Origin: Apilactobacillus kunkeei
GTDB lineage: Bacteria; Bacillota; Bacilli; Lactobacillales; Lactobacillaceae
NCBI RefSeq assembly: GCF_001308195.1
Contig: NZ_JXDF01000012.1
Span: forward strand, 62,001 to 126,000
DNA length: 64,000 nt
Direction of reading: 5' to 3'
In this document: positions 10,952 through 21,206 of the stretch, one piece after another
How the letters are laid out: every line of letters begins with the position of its first letter
Numbering within the stretch: position 1 is the stretch's first letter
Notes under the pieces: model-generated
Told to the model about the DNA's origin: nothing
Seen by the model: the letters and a program-made list of their open reading frames with translations, nothing else
Database searches by the model: none
Program-made: the position numbers and the translations under genes

Positions 10952-11545
10952 TTATTTTCTTTCAGAACTGTTAGTCATGATGCTATCAATCAATCCGTAG
11001 TTGACAGCTTCTTGAGCGCTTAAGTACTTATCACGTTCAGTATCTAGGTTAACCTTTTCAATTGATTGACCTGAGTTTTGAGCTAAGATTTCGTTGATCA
11101 TCTTTCTAGTCTTTAAGATTGATTCGGCAGCAATAGCAATTTCAGTTTGTTGACCTTGAGCACCACCAGAAGGTTGGTGAATCAATACTTCAGAGTGAGG
11201 TAGAGCAAAACGCTTACCCTTAGTACCTGAAGAAGCCAAGACACTGGCCATTGATGCAGCCATACCCATAACGATAGTTTGAACATCAGCCTTGATGAAT
11301 TGCATAGTGTCGTAGATGGCCATACCGGCTGTTACAACACCACCAGGTGAGTTGATGTATAAGTAGATGTCTTTTTCAGAATCTTGTGCATCTAGGAATA
11401 ATAATTGAGCAATGATGGTGTTTGCCATGTTGTCTTCAATTGGACCAGATAACATAATAATTCTGTCTTTTAATAATCTTGAGTAAATGTCATATGCGCG
11501 TTCACCGTTTGATGATTGTTCAATGACAGTTGGGACTAAATTCAT
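10952..11545 (-). CDS. clpP: ATP-dependent Clp protease proteolytic subunit
   Basis: ClpP is the serine peptidase core that degrades proteins fed by ClpC/ClpX/ClpE. The 197-residue product has the catalytic Ser in [14 protein letters not shown] (about residue 98), His in [14 protein letters not shown] (about 123) and the Asp in [11 protein letters not shown] (about 172). An upstream in-frame codon extends the frame to 11569, but AGGGAGGAT at 11552-11559 is spaced for the ATG at 11545, giving the expected N terminus [11 protein letters not shown] CtsR operator overlaps its -35 box, so heat and protein stress should derepress it. Confidence 0.97.
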   Translation of the reverse strand: MNLVPTVIEQSSNGERAYDIYSRLLKDRIIMLSGPIEDNMANTIIAQLLFLDAQDSEKDIYLYINSPGGVVTAGMAIYDTMQFIKADVQTIVMGMAASMASVLASSGTKGKRFALPHSEVLIHQPSGGAQGQQTEIAIAAESILKTRKMINEILAQNSGQSIEKVNLDTERDKYLSAQEAVNYGLIDSIMTNSSERK

Positions 11546-11579
11546 AATTTTATCCTCCCTTGCTTTCAATTCAATTTGA

Positions 11580-11607
11580 ATTATATTAATTTTATATCAA
11601 TGGTCAA
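11580..11607 (-). promoter_or_regulatory. clpP promoter
   Basis: On the minus strand, -35 TTGACC (11602-11607) and -10 TATAAT (11580-11585) are separated by 16 bp, upstream of the clpP ribosome site. The -35 is one half of the CtsR box. Confidence 0.8.
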
Positions 11608-11618
11608 TTAAGGTCAAA
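11602..11618 (+). promoter_or_regulatory. CtsR operator
   Basis: Two direct copies of GGTCAAW start 10 bp apart (11602 and 11612) with a TAA spacer. This matches the known CtsR heptad repeat GGTCAAA-NAN-GGTCAAA in all but one base. It overlaps the clpP -35 box, the classic layout for class III heat-shock repression. Confidence 0.85.
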
Positions 11619-11643
11619 TGATTTTATCTGACTTAATCACCAA

Positions 11644-11715
11644 TGCATCTGGAGGGAATCGAACCCCCATCGAAAGAACCGGAATCTTTAGTGCTATCCA
11701 TTACACTACAGATGC
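11644..11715 (-). tRNA. tRNA-Arg (anticodon CCG)
   Basis: Read on the minus strand, the acceptor arms GCATCTG and CAGATGC pair over 7 bp, with discriminator A. The T arm contains GGTTCGATTCC and the D arm AGTGTAATGGATAGC. The anticodon stem AAAGA/TCTTT holds the loop TTCCGGT, giving anticodon CCG, which reads CGG arginine codons. CCA is not encoded. It sits between clpP and gap. Confidence 0.93.
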
Positions 11716-11781
11716 ATTTCAACACGTTAAACTATAAATGAAAAGGGGGTTAAATTCAAGAAACACACTGAGTTAATTGAT

Positions 11782-11810
11782 TTGCAAACTAAAATTAGCA
11801 CTGATATACT
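11782..11810 (+). promoter_or_regulatory. Promoter upstream of gap
   Basis: TTGCAA, a 17-bp spacer and TATACT make a good sigma-A promoter. It would give a leader of about 150 nt that includes a terminator-like hairpin at 11836-11870 before gap. Confidence 0.65.
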
Positions 11811-11835
11811 TAGAGTGTAAGGATTTGATACAGAA

Positions 11836-11870
11836 AATAACTGTTACAAATTAGTACTGGTTATTTTTTT
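11836..11870 (+). terminator. Terminator-like hairpin in the gap leader
   Basis: AATAACTG and TGGTTATT pair (six Watson-Crick plus two G-U), with an inner TAC/GTA helix after one mismatch, and seven T residues follow. It lies about 20 nt past the likely transcription start and 100 nt before gap, so it could be an attenuator. A second, weaker -10-like TATTAT just downstream at 11888 could alternatively start gap transcription after this stop. Confidence 0.5.
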
Positions 11871-11969
11871 AAAATTACTGAGCATGTATTATAGACTGAT
11901 CGGTAAAAAAGTAGTAGTATTTAATCCGTACGTAGTACTCAAATTTATTTCTCTAGGAGGAAAACAGTT

Positions 11970-12983
11970 ATGACTGTAAAAATTGGTATTAACGGTTTTG
12001 GTCGTATTGGTCGTTTGGCTTTCAAACGTATCCACGAACTAAACTCAGACGAAATTGAAGTTGCTGCTATTAATGATTTAACAACTCCTTCAATGCTTGC
12101 ATACTTATTAAAATATGATTCAACACATGGTAAATTCCCAGGTGAAGTTACTTCAACTGATAACGGAATCGTTGTTGACGGTAAGGAAGTTCCAGTTTAC
12201 GCTGAACGAAATGCCGCTGACCTACCATGGGTTAAAAATGATGGTGTTGACTTTGTACTAGAATGTACTGGTTTCTACACTTCAGAAGAAAAATCACAAG
12301 CTCACTTAGACGCTGGTGCAAAGCGTGTTCTAATCTCTGCACCTGCAGGTCAAATCAAGACTGTTGTTCCTGGTGTTAACTTGGATACTCTAACTGCTGA
12401 CGACAAGATCGTTTCAGCTGGTTCATGTACTACAAGTAGTATCGCTCCTACAGCATACTTCTTAAACAAAGACTTTGGTATCAAAGTTGGTACTATGACT
12501 ACTATCCACGCATTCACTTCAACTCAAGCTATCCTAGATGGTCCTCGTGGTAAGAAGTTCAGAAACAACCGTACTGCTTCAACTAACACTATTCCTCACT
12601 CAACTGGTGCTGCTAAGGCCTTAGGTCTTGTTGTTCCAGAACTTGACGGTAAGTTAAACGGTGTGGCTCAACGTGTTGGTATCGTTGACGGTTCATTAAC
12701 TGAATTAACTGCTATCGTTGACAAGAAGAACGTTACTGCTGACGAAGTTAACGCTAAGATGAAAGAACACACTGAAGGTAACGAAGCATTTGGTTACAAT
12801 GACGAACCAATCGTTTCAAGTGATATCATTGGTGATACTCACGGATCAGTATTTGATGCTACTCAAACTGATGTTACTACTTTTGGTGATGACCAACTTG
12901 TTAAGGTATGGTCATGGTACGATAACGAATGGGGCTTCACTTGCAACATGGTTCGTACTTTACTACACTTCGCTCAACTATAA
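11970..12983 (+). CDS. gap: Glyceraldehyde-3-phosphate dehydrogenase, type I
   Basis: This enzyme oxidises glyceraldehyde 3-phosphate to 1,3-bisphosphoglycerate with NAD+. The 337-residue protein begins with the Rossmann motif INGFGRIGR and has the catalytic cysteine in SCTTSS (about residue 153), followed by HAFTSTQ and the C-terminal [10 protein letters not shown]. The residues after the catalytic SCTT are SSIAP rather than the more common NCLAP. AGGAGG precedes the ATG. No cggR repressor gene precedes it, unlike many Firmicutes. A very strong palindromic terminator ends the gene. Confidence 0.96.
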   Translation: MTVKIGINGFGRIGRLAFKRIHELNSDEIEVAAINDLTTPSMLAYLLKYDSTHGKFPGEVTSTDNGIVVDGKEVPVYAERNAADLPWVKNDGVDFVLECTGFYTSEEKSQAHLDAGAKRVLISAPAGQIKTVVPGVNLDTLTADDKIVSAGSCTTSSIAPTAYFLNKDFGIKVGTMTTIHAFTSTQAILDGPRGKKFRNNRTASTNTIPHSTGAAKALGLVVPELDGKLNGVAQRVGIVDGSLTELTAIVDKKNVTADEVNAKMKEHTEGNEAFGYNDEPIVSSDIIGDTHGSVFDATQTDVTTFGDDQLVKVWSWYDNEWGFTCNMVRTLLHFAQL

Positions 12984-13012
12984 TCTAAATTATAATTTAG
13001 CAAGGCATAAGG

Positions 13013-13042
13013 TGGAGGAGGCAATTGCCTCCTCCATTTTTT
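13013..13042 (+). terminator. Strong intrinsic terminator after gap
   Basis: A perfect 24-nt palindrome (TGGAGGAGGC pairing with GCCTCCTCCA around AATT) is followed by six T. It should separate gap from pgk transcription. Confidence 0.93.
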
Positions 13043-13071
13043 ATAACAATTACTTTCTGCTTAAAAATTCT

Positions 13072-13100
13072 TTGAAATAAAGAAATAAATGAAGTATATT
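13072..13100 (+). promoter_or_regulatory. pgk promoter
   Basis: TTGAAA, a 17-bp spacer and TATATT lie between the gap terminator and the pgk ribosome site GGGAGG. pgk therefore has its own start. Confidence 0.7.
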
Positions 13101-13146
13101 GAAATTGTTACATCAATTTTAAATAATTTTTGGGAGGTAATCTAGA

Positions 13147-14361
13147 TTGGCTAAGACAGTTGTTTCTGATTTAGATTTAAAAGGCAAAAAAGTTTTAATG
13201 CGTGTCGACTTCAACGTTCCTATTAAAGACGGTGTTGTTGGTGACACAAGTCGTATCGTTGGTGCTATTCCAACAATCAAATACGTAATCGAACATGGTG
13301 GAAAGGCAGTTCTATTCTCTCACCTTGGTCGTATCAAGACTGAAGATGACAAGAAAGAACTATCATTACGTCCAGTTGCTGCAAAGCTTTCTGAACTAAT
13401 TGACAAACCTGTTACTTTCGTTCCCGAAACTGAAGGTCCAAAGCTTGAAGAAGCTATCAACAACATGAATGATGGTGACATCGTTGTTGTTGAAAACACT
13501 CGTTTTGAAGATGTTGTAAATGGTGAAAACGTAAAACGTGAATCTGGTAACGATCCTAAGTTAGGTCAATACTGGGCTTCACTAGGTGATTGCTTCGTAA
13601 ACGATGCATTCGGTACTGCTCACCGTGAACATGCTTCAAACGTTGGTATTGCACGTGCAATGGAAGCAGAAAACAAGCCAGTTGCCGCTGGTTTCCTAAT
13701 GGAAAAAGAAATTAAGTTTATCGGTGGTGCCGTAAACAATCCTAAACGTCCATTTGTTGCCATCTTAGGTGGTGCAAAGGTTTCAGATAAGATTGGTGTT
13801 ATCGATAACCTATTAGACAAAGCAGACCACATCATCATTGGTGGTGGTATGACTTACACATTCTACGCTGCTAAAGGCTTCACTATTGGTAACTCATTAG
13901 TTGAAAAGGACAAGATTGACACTGCTAAGGAAATCCTAGCAAAGGGTGGCGACAAGATCGTTCTACCTGTTGACTCAGTTGTTGCTCCAGAATTCAACAA
14001 TGATGCACCTACTCAAGTAGTTGGTGAAAACATTCCTGATGGCCAAATGGCACTAGACATTGGTCCTAAGAGTATCGAACTATTCGAAAACGTTCTAAGA
14101 GACGCTAAGACTGTAGTTTGGAATGGACCTATGGGTGTATTTGAAATGAGTAACTTTGCTAAGGGTACTCTAGCTATTGGTAAGTTCTTAGGTGACTTAA
14201 CTGACGCTACTACTGTTGTTGGTGGTGGTGACTCAACTGCTGCATGTAACGAACTAGGTGTAGCTGACAAGCTATCACACGTTTCAACCGGTGGTGGTGC
14301 TTCACTAGAATACATGGAAGGTAAGACTCTTCCAGGTATCGCCGCTATTACTGATAAATAA
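13147..14361 (+). CDS. pgk: Phosphoglycerate kinase
   Basis: Pgk makes ATP by transferring the acyl phosphate of 1,3-bisphosphoglycerate to ADP. The 404-residue protein starts at TTG 13147 after GGGAGG and shows the N-terminal substrate-binding [12 protein letters not shown] (about residues 19-31), HLGR near 60, [11 protein letters not shown] near 155 and the C-terminal nucleotide loop GGGDSTAA (about 358). Length is usual. It is flanked by terminators on both sides with its own promoter, so it is probably monocistronic. Confidence 0.97.
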   Translation: MAKTVVSDLDLKGKKVLMRVDFNVPIKDGVVGDTSRIVGAIPTIKYVIEHGGKAVLFSHLGRIKTEDDKKELSLRPVAAKLSELIDKPVTFVPETEGPKLEEAINNMNDGDIVVVENTRFEDVVNGENVKRESGNDPKLGQYWASLGDCFVNDAFGTAHREHASNVGIARAMEAENKPVAAGFLMEKEIKFIGGAVNNPKRPFVAILGGAKVSDKIGVIDNLLDKADHIIIGGGMTYTFYAAKGFTIGNSLVEKDKIDTAKEILAKGGDKIVLPVDSVVAPEFNNDAPTQVVGENIPDGQMALDIGPKSIELFENVLRDAKTVVWNGPMGVFEMSNFAKGTLAIGKFLGDLTDATTVVGGGDSTAACNELGVADKLSHVSTGGGASLEYMEGKTLPGIAAITDK

Positions 14362-14376
14362 GAATAATATCTTTTT

Positions 14377-14409
14377 AAGATTCGATGTATAACATCGGGT
14401 CTTTTTTTT
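14377..14409 (+). terminator. Intrinsic terminator after pgk
   Basis: AGATTCGATG pairs with CATCGGGTCT (including two G-U pairs) and is followed by eight T. Confidence 0.85.
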
Positions 14410-14435
14410 GTATAATAAAAGGAGTGAAATTTTTA

Positions 14436-14515
14436 TTAAAACAGATGCGCAATTTGTTAATATCAATTGTTTAGTGATATCATTGATATATAGCGATTTT
14501 TAATAATCTGTTTAA
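14436..14515 (+). promoter_or_regulatory. Structured tpiA 5' leader
   Basis: TTAAAACAGAT at 14436-14446 can pair with ATCTGTTTAA at 14506-14515 (10 bp with one bulged A). Inside it, ATATCAAT at 14460-14467 pairs with ATTGATAT at 14482-14489. A TATAAT at 14411-14416 upstream is a plausible -10. The structure ends just before the tpiA ribosome site, so it could tune translation or stability. No known riboswitch is recognised. Confidence 0.4.
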
Positions 14516-14533
14516 AAGAATAGGAGGTAAAAA

Positions 14534-15295
14534 ATGAGAACTCCTTTTATCGTTGGAAATTGGAAAATGAATTTAACATTACATGAAGTTGAAGAATTCT
14601 TAGATGCAGTCAAAGGAAACCTACCAGATCCTAAAAACGTTGAATGCGCAATTGCTGCATCATCAATTTACATGGATGTATTAACTAGATTTTGTAAAGA
14701 AGAAACAAATCTAAAAGCTGCTGCTCAAAACTGTTTCTATAAAGATTCAGGTGCATATACCGGTGAAGTAAGTCCGATGGCACTTGCCGATATGGGCGTT
14801 AATTACGTCATGTTAGGTCATTCAGAACGTCGCAAATACTTTGACGAAACCAATAAGATGATTAACAAAAAGGTTAAGGCCGTTTTAGCTAACAACATGG
14901 TGCCAATTATTTGTTGTGACGAAACAATGGCTAAGAGAAAGACATACGATGAAATGAACTGGGTGGTAAATCCAGTCATTGAAGCATTAAAGGGAATTTC
15001 AGAAGACGATGCTAAAAACGTTGTCATTGGTTATGAACCAAGTTGGGCAATCGGTACTGGAAAGTCAGCCAGTGGTGCTGAAATTCAAGAAGCATGTTTT
15101 CTAATTCGTGAAACATTAAAAGATTTATATGGTGATGACATCGCAAACCAAATCCGAATCGTTTACGGGGGAAGCGTTAACGCCAAAAATGTTTCAGAAA
15201 TTATGAGTCAAGATGATGTTGATGGAGTCTTACCTGGAAAGAGTAGTTTAAAGGCCAAAGAATTCATCAAAATTGTCAATTACCAAAATAATTAA
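14534..15295 (+). CDS. tpiA: Triose-phosphate isomerase
   Basis: TpiA interconverts dihydroxyacetone phosphate and glyceraldehyde 3-phosphate. The 253-residue TIM barrel has NWKMN with the active lysine at about residue 12, the electrophilic histidine in LGHSERR (about 96), the catalytic glutamate in GYEPSWAIGTG (about 168) and the phosphate loop VYGGSVNAKN. GGAGG precedes the ATG. It has a roughly 120-nt structured leader. No terminator separates it from eno, which nevertheless has its own promoter. Confidence 0.96.
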   Translation: MRTPFIVGNWKMNLTLHEVEEFLDAVKGNLPDPKNVECAIAASSIYMDVLTRFCKEETNLKAAAQNCFYKDSGAYTGEVSPMALADMGVNYVMLGHSERRKYFDETNKMINKKVKAVLANNMVPIICCDETMAKRKTYDEMNWVVNPVIEALKGISEDDAKNVVIGYEPSWAIGTGKSASGAEIQEACFLIRETLKDLYGDDIANQIRIVYGGSVNAKNVSEIMSQDDVDGVLPGKSSLKAKEFIKIVNYQNN

Positions 15296-15314
15296 CAGAT
15301 TGAACAGTTTTTTA

Positions 15315-15343
15315 TTGAAACTTGGTCTGTAAAATAATAAAAT
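15315..15343 (+). promoter_or_regulatory. eno promoter
   Basis: TTGAAA, a 17-bp spacer and TAAAAT lie 50-80 nt before eno. The -35 sits within an inverted repeat at 15295-15330 (ACAGATT/GGTCTGT outer arms, AGTTT/AAACT inner arms). Confidence 0.65.
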
Positions 15344-15381
15344 GAAGATAGCCTTGATTCCGAGGTAACAACTTTCATTAA

Positions 15382-16713
<1,332 letters not shown>

Positions 16714-16728
16714 TAACTAACTGTTACT

Positions 16729-16762
16729 AAAAAAAGCATTGAATTATTTCAATGCTTTTTTT
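16729..16762 (+). terminator. Intrinsic terminator after eno
   Basis: AAAGCATTGAA and TTCAATGCTTT pair around a 4-nt loop, followed by a T-run. Confidence 0.92.
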
Positions 16763-16777
16763 GTACATAAAATTATA

Positions 16778-16796
16778 TGGTATGATTGATATACCA
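16778..16796 (+). promoter_or_regulatory. Inverted repeat over the ClC-gene -10 region
   Basis: TGGTAT (16778-16783) and ATACCA (16791-16796) are separated by 7 bp. The left arm runs into a TATGAT that, preceded by TGG, looks like an extended -10 for the ClC gene. It may be an operator; no regulator is identified. Confidence 0.4.
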
Positions 16797-16816
16797 ATAA
16801 AAAGAAGGCGAACATA

Positions 16817-18343
16817 TTGCAAAGTGATAATTTAAGACGATTTAAATCAGTGCTGTACGGTTTATTAATTGGACTGGCAGTCGGAATGGTGGTTAGTCTA
16901 TTTCGAATATCGATTGAAGGACTATCGGATCAATTTTTAAAACTAGCGAAGCTAGCGCGAACTAATATATTCGTACTGATTACGCTAATCATCTTGAATT
17001 TGCTAATCGCATTTTTCGTATATTACTTAGTAAAACGAGATAAAAACATCAAGGGATCTGGGATTCCACAGGTCGAAGGTCAGTTAAACGGTGAACTAGA
17101 TTATTCATGGTTCTCTGTATTAAGCAAGAAGTTCATTGGTGGGGTGCTTGCCATTTCCAGTGGGCTATTTTTAGGCCGTGAAGGGCCTTCCATCCAATTG
17201 GGTGCTGCTACTGCTCAAGGACTAGCAGATACCTTTAAACAAACAAAACAAGCACGTAAAACGATTATCTCTGGTGGGGCAGCCGCGGGGTTATCCGCTG
17301 CTTTTAACGCTCCAATCGCCAGTACGTTGTTTGTGCTAGAAGAAATCTATCATAACTTTTCAACATCGGTCTGGTTAACTTCACTTTCAGCCGCAATTAG
17401 TGCGAACTTTGTTTCAACTGCGGTCTTTGGGAAAGTGCCGGTATTACACATGAGTTATTCACACGTGATTCCGCTACATATCTACCCATACTTAATCGGA
17501 TTGGGAATCGTAATTGGAATCGGTGGATTAATTTATGAGTATGCGACACTTCACGTAAACGACTGGTACGCTAAGTTAGATTGGGTGCCCAACATTGTCT
17601 GGGTATTAATCCCATTTATCTTAGTCATTCCGTTTGAAATGTACTTACCCACAATCGTAGGTGGGGGAAGCACAATGGTATTAATGATTGCCAAGGCCGC
17701 ACCAACGATTACGGTATTGCTTTGGTTCTTGTTGATTCGTTTCGTAATGTCGATACTATCATATTCAACCGGCTTACCTGGTGGCATCTTCCTACCAATG
17801 CTTTCATTAGGAGCATTGATAGGGGCGATTTATTCAGAGGTTTTGATTCAATTAGGCGTATTACCACAAAGTTATTTTGTTAACTTCATCATCATTTCAA
17901 TGAGTGGATTCTTCGCCTGTGTCGGGAAGGCACCATTTACCGCCATTCTCCTAATTACCGAAATGGTTGGATCATTGCAAAACCTAATGTCATTAGCCTT
18001 TGTCACATTGGTGGCATACGAAGTTACCGACTTATTAGGTGGTAGTCCAATCTACAATGAAATGTTGCAAAAGATGTTGAGCCCGCAAAAGTTGTCAACA
18101 AGTGGACAACTAACCAACCTATATTTCTCAGTTCAATTGGGATCAGATATGGATGGTAAGGCTGTTAAATCAATCAATTGGCCAGATGGTTGTTTGATTA
18201 GTTCCATCAAACGAAATGAACAATACATTATCCCCGATGGAGATACAATCCTAAAGGCTGGGGATAACATTGAAATATCCACAAACTACGATAACCGTGG
18301 TTATGTATATACACATGTGGAAAAACTAACATTAGATAATTAA
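16817..18343 (+). CDS. ClC-family chloride channel/transporter with TrkA-C domain
   Basis: This 508-residue membrane protein belongs to the EriC/ClC family, moving chloride or fluoride, often coupled to protons. It shows GSGIPQVEG (about 76-84), GREGPSIQLG (about 118-127, whose glutamate is the gating/proton residue) and GLPGGIFLPML (about 320). About ten to twelve hydrophobic segments are followed by a roughly 70-residue soluble C terminus resembling a TrkA-C (RCK-C) domain (LGSDMDGKAVKSINWP onward). It starts at TTG 16817 after GAAGG. It appears to be a single-gene unit. Ion specificity cannot be read from the sequence. Confidence 0.88.
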   Translation: MQSDNLRRFKSVLYGLLIGLAVGMVVSLFRISIEGLSDQFLKLAKLARTNIFVLITLIILNLLIAFFVYYLVKRDKNIKGSGIPQVEGQLNGELDYSWFSVLSKKFIGGVLAISSGLFLGREGPSIQLGAATAQGLADTFKQTKQARKTIISGGAAAGLSAAFNAPIASTLFVLEEIYHNFSTSVWLTSLSAAISANFVSTAVFGKVPVLHMSYSHVIPLHIYPYLIGLGIVIGIGGLIYEYATLHVNDWYAKLDWVPNIVWVLIPFILVIPFEMYLPTIVGGGSTMVLMIAKAAPTITVLLWFLLIRFVMSILSYSTGLPGGIFLPMLSLGALIGAIYSEVLIQLGVLPQSYFVNFIIISMSGFFACVGKAPFTAILLITEMVGSLQNLMSLAFVTLVAYEVTDLLGGSPIYNEMLQKMLSPQKLSTSGQLTNLYFSVQLGSDMDGKAVKSINWPDGCLISSIKRNEQYIIPDGDTILKAGDNIEISTNYDNRGYVYTHVEKLTLDN

Positions 18344-18443
18344 AATTTTGATTAATTGGCATGTTAGAAAGTATTATGATAAACTAAACAGTAAAGATAA
18401 AGTTAAAGATGAAACCTATGTATTTTAGGTAGGAGGCAACGAA

Positions 18444-18683
18444 TTGTATAATTTCTTAATGAATATAATTTGGATTGACAGTGTATTAATTATCATCGCT
18501 GTCTTGATGCAACCAGCAAAGACTAACAACGATGCAATGTCTTCTTTAACCGGTGGTGCTGATGATTTGTTTGCCAACTCTAAGCCACGTGGTTTTGAAG
18601 CCTTTATGCAAAAAGTAACAGTTGTATTATTGATTATTTTCTTTGCATCAGCATTAGGATTAGTTTGGTTATCATCACACTAG
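18444..18683 (+). CDS. secG: Preprotein translocase subunit SecG
   Basis: SecG is the small membrane subunit of the SecYEG channel. The 79-residue protein has two membrane segments (about residues 3-22 and 55-76) joined by a polar loop containing SSLTGGADDLFANSKPRGFEAF, the family hallmark (quoted in part: LTGGADDLF). It starts at TTG 18444 with GGAGG 10 nt upstream. It precedes rnr and smpB, the classic secG-rnr-smpB order, but a terminator separates it from rnr. Confidence 0.93.
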   Translation: MYNFLMNIIWIDSVLIIIAVLMQPAKTNNDAMSSLTGGADDLFANSKPRGFEAFMQKVTVVLLIIFFASALGLVWLSSH

Positions 18684-18692
18684 TTGATAAGA

Positions 18693-18721
18693 CTCCTGTA
18701 ATTTTTACAGGAGCTTTTTTT
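18693..18721 (+). terminator. Intrinsic terminator after secG
   Basis: CTCCTGTA and TACAGGAG form an 8-bp stem with a T-rich loop, followed by a run of seven T. Confidence 0.9.
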
Positions 18722-18833
18722 ATGTGAAACCGAAAAAACCGTTTAGGATAGACGGTATAAAAATGTTAGAATACTAGATATGAGTTATCGAATTTGATTT
18801 AAGATCGAAAATTTAAAACTTAAGGAGTAAATC

Positions 18834-21185
18834 GTGGAAGATAATAGTTTAAAACAAGAAATTCATGCTGTTCTTCAAAAGTTCCCAAATCGCGAATTTT
18901 CAGTAGAAGAACTAGCTGATGAATTAGGATACCATGGTGCAAATGCATTTAAACTAATTGTCCAATCATTAGCTGTTCTAGAACGTGAAAAGACAGTTAT
19001 GGTTACTGAAACAGGCAATTTTAAGTTAAACGTGCAAGGTGAAACAATCGAAGGCACTTTTCATGCAAATCCAAAGGGGTTCGGATTTGTTAACTATGAC
19101 GAAAACCTAGAAGATGCATTCATCGCACCTGACAACACACTACAAGCAATGAACGGTGATACTGTTCAAATTGAAATTGTAAGACGTGCCGACCAAAACT
19201 CTGGTAAAGGTCCAGAAGGTAAGGTTGTAAACATCGTTGAAAGAAACTACGAACAAGTAGTTGGTGAATTCACCCGTACTGACGATGATCATGGCTACGT
19301 TGGTCAAGTTAAGCTAAAAGAAAAGAAGCTTATTAACTACAAGTTTTACGTTACAGGTGTTGGTCTAAAACCTACACCAGGTGAAGTAATTACTGCCGAA
19401 ATTACTGAATACCCAAATGCTGACCACCCAGACTACATGGTTGGTATCGCTAAGGAAGTAATCGGAAGCGTTGATGACCCAGGAATCGACATCCTACAAA
19501 TCGTCTACGCTCACGATATTCCAGCTCAATTCCCAGAAGACGTATTGCAAGAAGCAGATGCGATTCCAGAAGAAATTAGTGAAGAAGAAAAGCAAGGTCG
19601 AGAAGACATTACTGATCAAACACTAGTTACTATTGATGGGGAATCATCAAAGGACTTGGATGACGCCGTTACTGTATGGAAATTACCAAATGGTAACTAC
19701 CACTTAGGTGTTCACATCGCCGATGTTTCTCATTACGTAAAACCAGGTAGTCTTCTAGACGAAGAAGCATACAAGCGTGGTACTTCTGTTTACTTAACTG
19801 ACAGAGTTATCCCAATGCTTCCAAGAAGATTATCAAATGGAATTTGTTCATTGAACGAAGGTGAACTTCGTCTATGTATGAGTTGTGATATGGAAATCAA
19901 CCCAGCCGGAAACGTTGTTGACCATCGTATTCACCCAAGTGTGATGAGATCTAAGGCTCGAATGACTTACAAGGCTGTAAATGACATCCTAGAAGCACAT
20001 GATGAAAACACTATGGAACGTTACAAAGACTTAGTTCCTATGTTTGAAGAAATGGGCGAACTACACAATATTCTATACAAACAACGTCGCCGTCGTGGTG
20101 CCATTGACTTCGATGATAACGAATCAGAAATCATCGTTGATGAAACTGGTCACCCAATCGACATTAAGCTAAGAGTGCGTGGTACTGCTGAAAGAATGAT
20201 CGAATCATTCATGTTAGCTGCCAACGAAACTGTTGCTGAACATTACTGTAAAGCACACGCACCATTCATCTACCGTGTTCACGAAACACCAGATGGAGAA
20301 CGTGTGAAGAACTTCTTCGAATTCTTAACTGCATTCGGTGTAGAAGTTAAGGGTGATCCAGATCACTTGAAGCCAAAGGTATTACAAAACGTATTGAAGA
20401 AGGTTGCTGGTAAGCCAGAAGAACCTGCCGTATCAGTTATGATGCTTAGAAGTTTGAAGCAAGCTAGATATACTGACCAACCACTTGGTCACTTTGGTCT
20501 AGGTGCTGAATTCTACACTCATTTCACTTCTCCAATCAGAAGATACCCAGATACAACTGTTCACCGTTTAATTCACCACTACGAAGATAACGGTATCAAT
20601 AAGGAATCAAAGGCCAAATACGCCGGATTACTTGAAGAAATTTCAGATCATTCATCAAAGGCAGAACGTCGCTCAATCGATGCAGAACGTGATACTGATG
20701 CAATGAAGAAGGCTGAATACATGGCAGACCACATCGGAGAAGAATTCGATGCAACTGTTAGTTCAGTGCTTAAGTTTGGTATGTTTATCGAACTTGAAAA
20801 TACTGTTGAAGGATTAGTTCACATTAGTCGCATGAAAGATGACTACTATGAATACATTGAAAAGTACCTAGCACTTGTTGGTAGAAATACTCACCGTACC
20901 TACAGAATTGGTCAACCAGTTCGTGTTAAGGTGGTTAACGTCGACGTTGACCAAAGTGCTGTGGACTTTGATATTGTTAATCCAGAAGACACACCAATGT
21001 CTAAACTAAAACCTGAAAGTCACAGTAATGGTGCTCACGGTCGTGGTGGAAGAAACAACGGTGGTCGTCGTAACAATAACAGAAGAAACGACAACAAGAA
21101 TGGTAAGTTTGGTAGAAACAACAATAACCGCCATTCAAGAAACAACAACCGTAATGGTCGTAATCATTCCAATTCAAAACATTAA
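18834..21185 (+). CDS. rnr: Ribonuclease R
   Basis: RNase R is a processive 3'-5' exoribonuclease that degrades structured RNA and, with SmpB/tmRNA, non-stop mRNAs. In the 783 residues I see an N-terminal helix-turn-helix (FSVEELADELG), OB/cold-shock folds, the RNB catalytic core with DGESSKDLDDAVTV (acidic metal ligands), the HFTSPIRRYPD motif near 560 and an S1 domain near 640-715. The last 60 residues are a basic Arg/Asn/Gly-rich tail probably binding RNA. It starts at GTG 18834 after AAGGAG. smpB follows 21 nt after the stop. Confidence 0.96.
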   Translation: MEDNSLKQEIHAVLQKFPNREFSVEELADELGYHGANAFKLIVQSLAVLEREKTVMVTETGNFKLNVQGETIEGTFHANPKGFGFVNYDENLEDAFIAPDNTLQAMNGDTVQIEIVRRADQNSGKGPEGKVVNIVERNYEQVVGEFTRTDDDHGYVGQVKLKEKKLINYKFYVTGVGLKPTPGEVITAEITEYPNADHPDYMVGIAKEVIGSVDDPGIDILQIVYAHDIPAQFPEDVLQEADAIPEEISEEEKQGREDITDQTLVTIDGESSKDLDDAVTVWKLPNGNYHLGVHIADVSHYVKPGSLLDEEAYKRGTSVYLTDRVIPMLPRRLSNGICSLNEGELRLCMSCDMEINPAGNVVDHRIHPSVMRSKARMTYKAVNDILEAHDENTMERYKDLVPMFEEMGELHNILYKQRRRRGAIDFDDNESEIIVDETGHPIDIKLRVRGTAERMIESFMLAANETVAEHYCKAHAPFIYRVHETPDGERVKNFFEFLTAFGVEVKGDPDHLKPKVLQNVLKKVAGKPEEPAVSVMMLRSLKQARYTDQPLGHFGLGAEFYTHFTSPIRRYPDTTVHRLIHHYEDNGINKESKAKYAGLLEEISDHSSKAERRSIDAERDTDAMKKAEYMADHIGEEFDATVSSVLKFGMFIELENTVEGLVHISRMKDDYYEYIEKYLALVGRNTHRTYRIGQPVRVKVVNVDVDQSAVDFDIVNPEDTPMSKLKPESHSNGAHGRGGRNNGGRRNNNRRNDNKNGKFGRNNNNRHSRNNNRNGRNHSNSKH

Positions 21186-21206
21186 TTGGTTGAGAGGTGA
21201 TTGATA

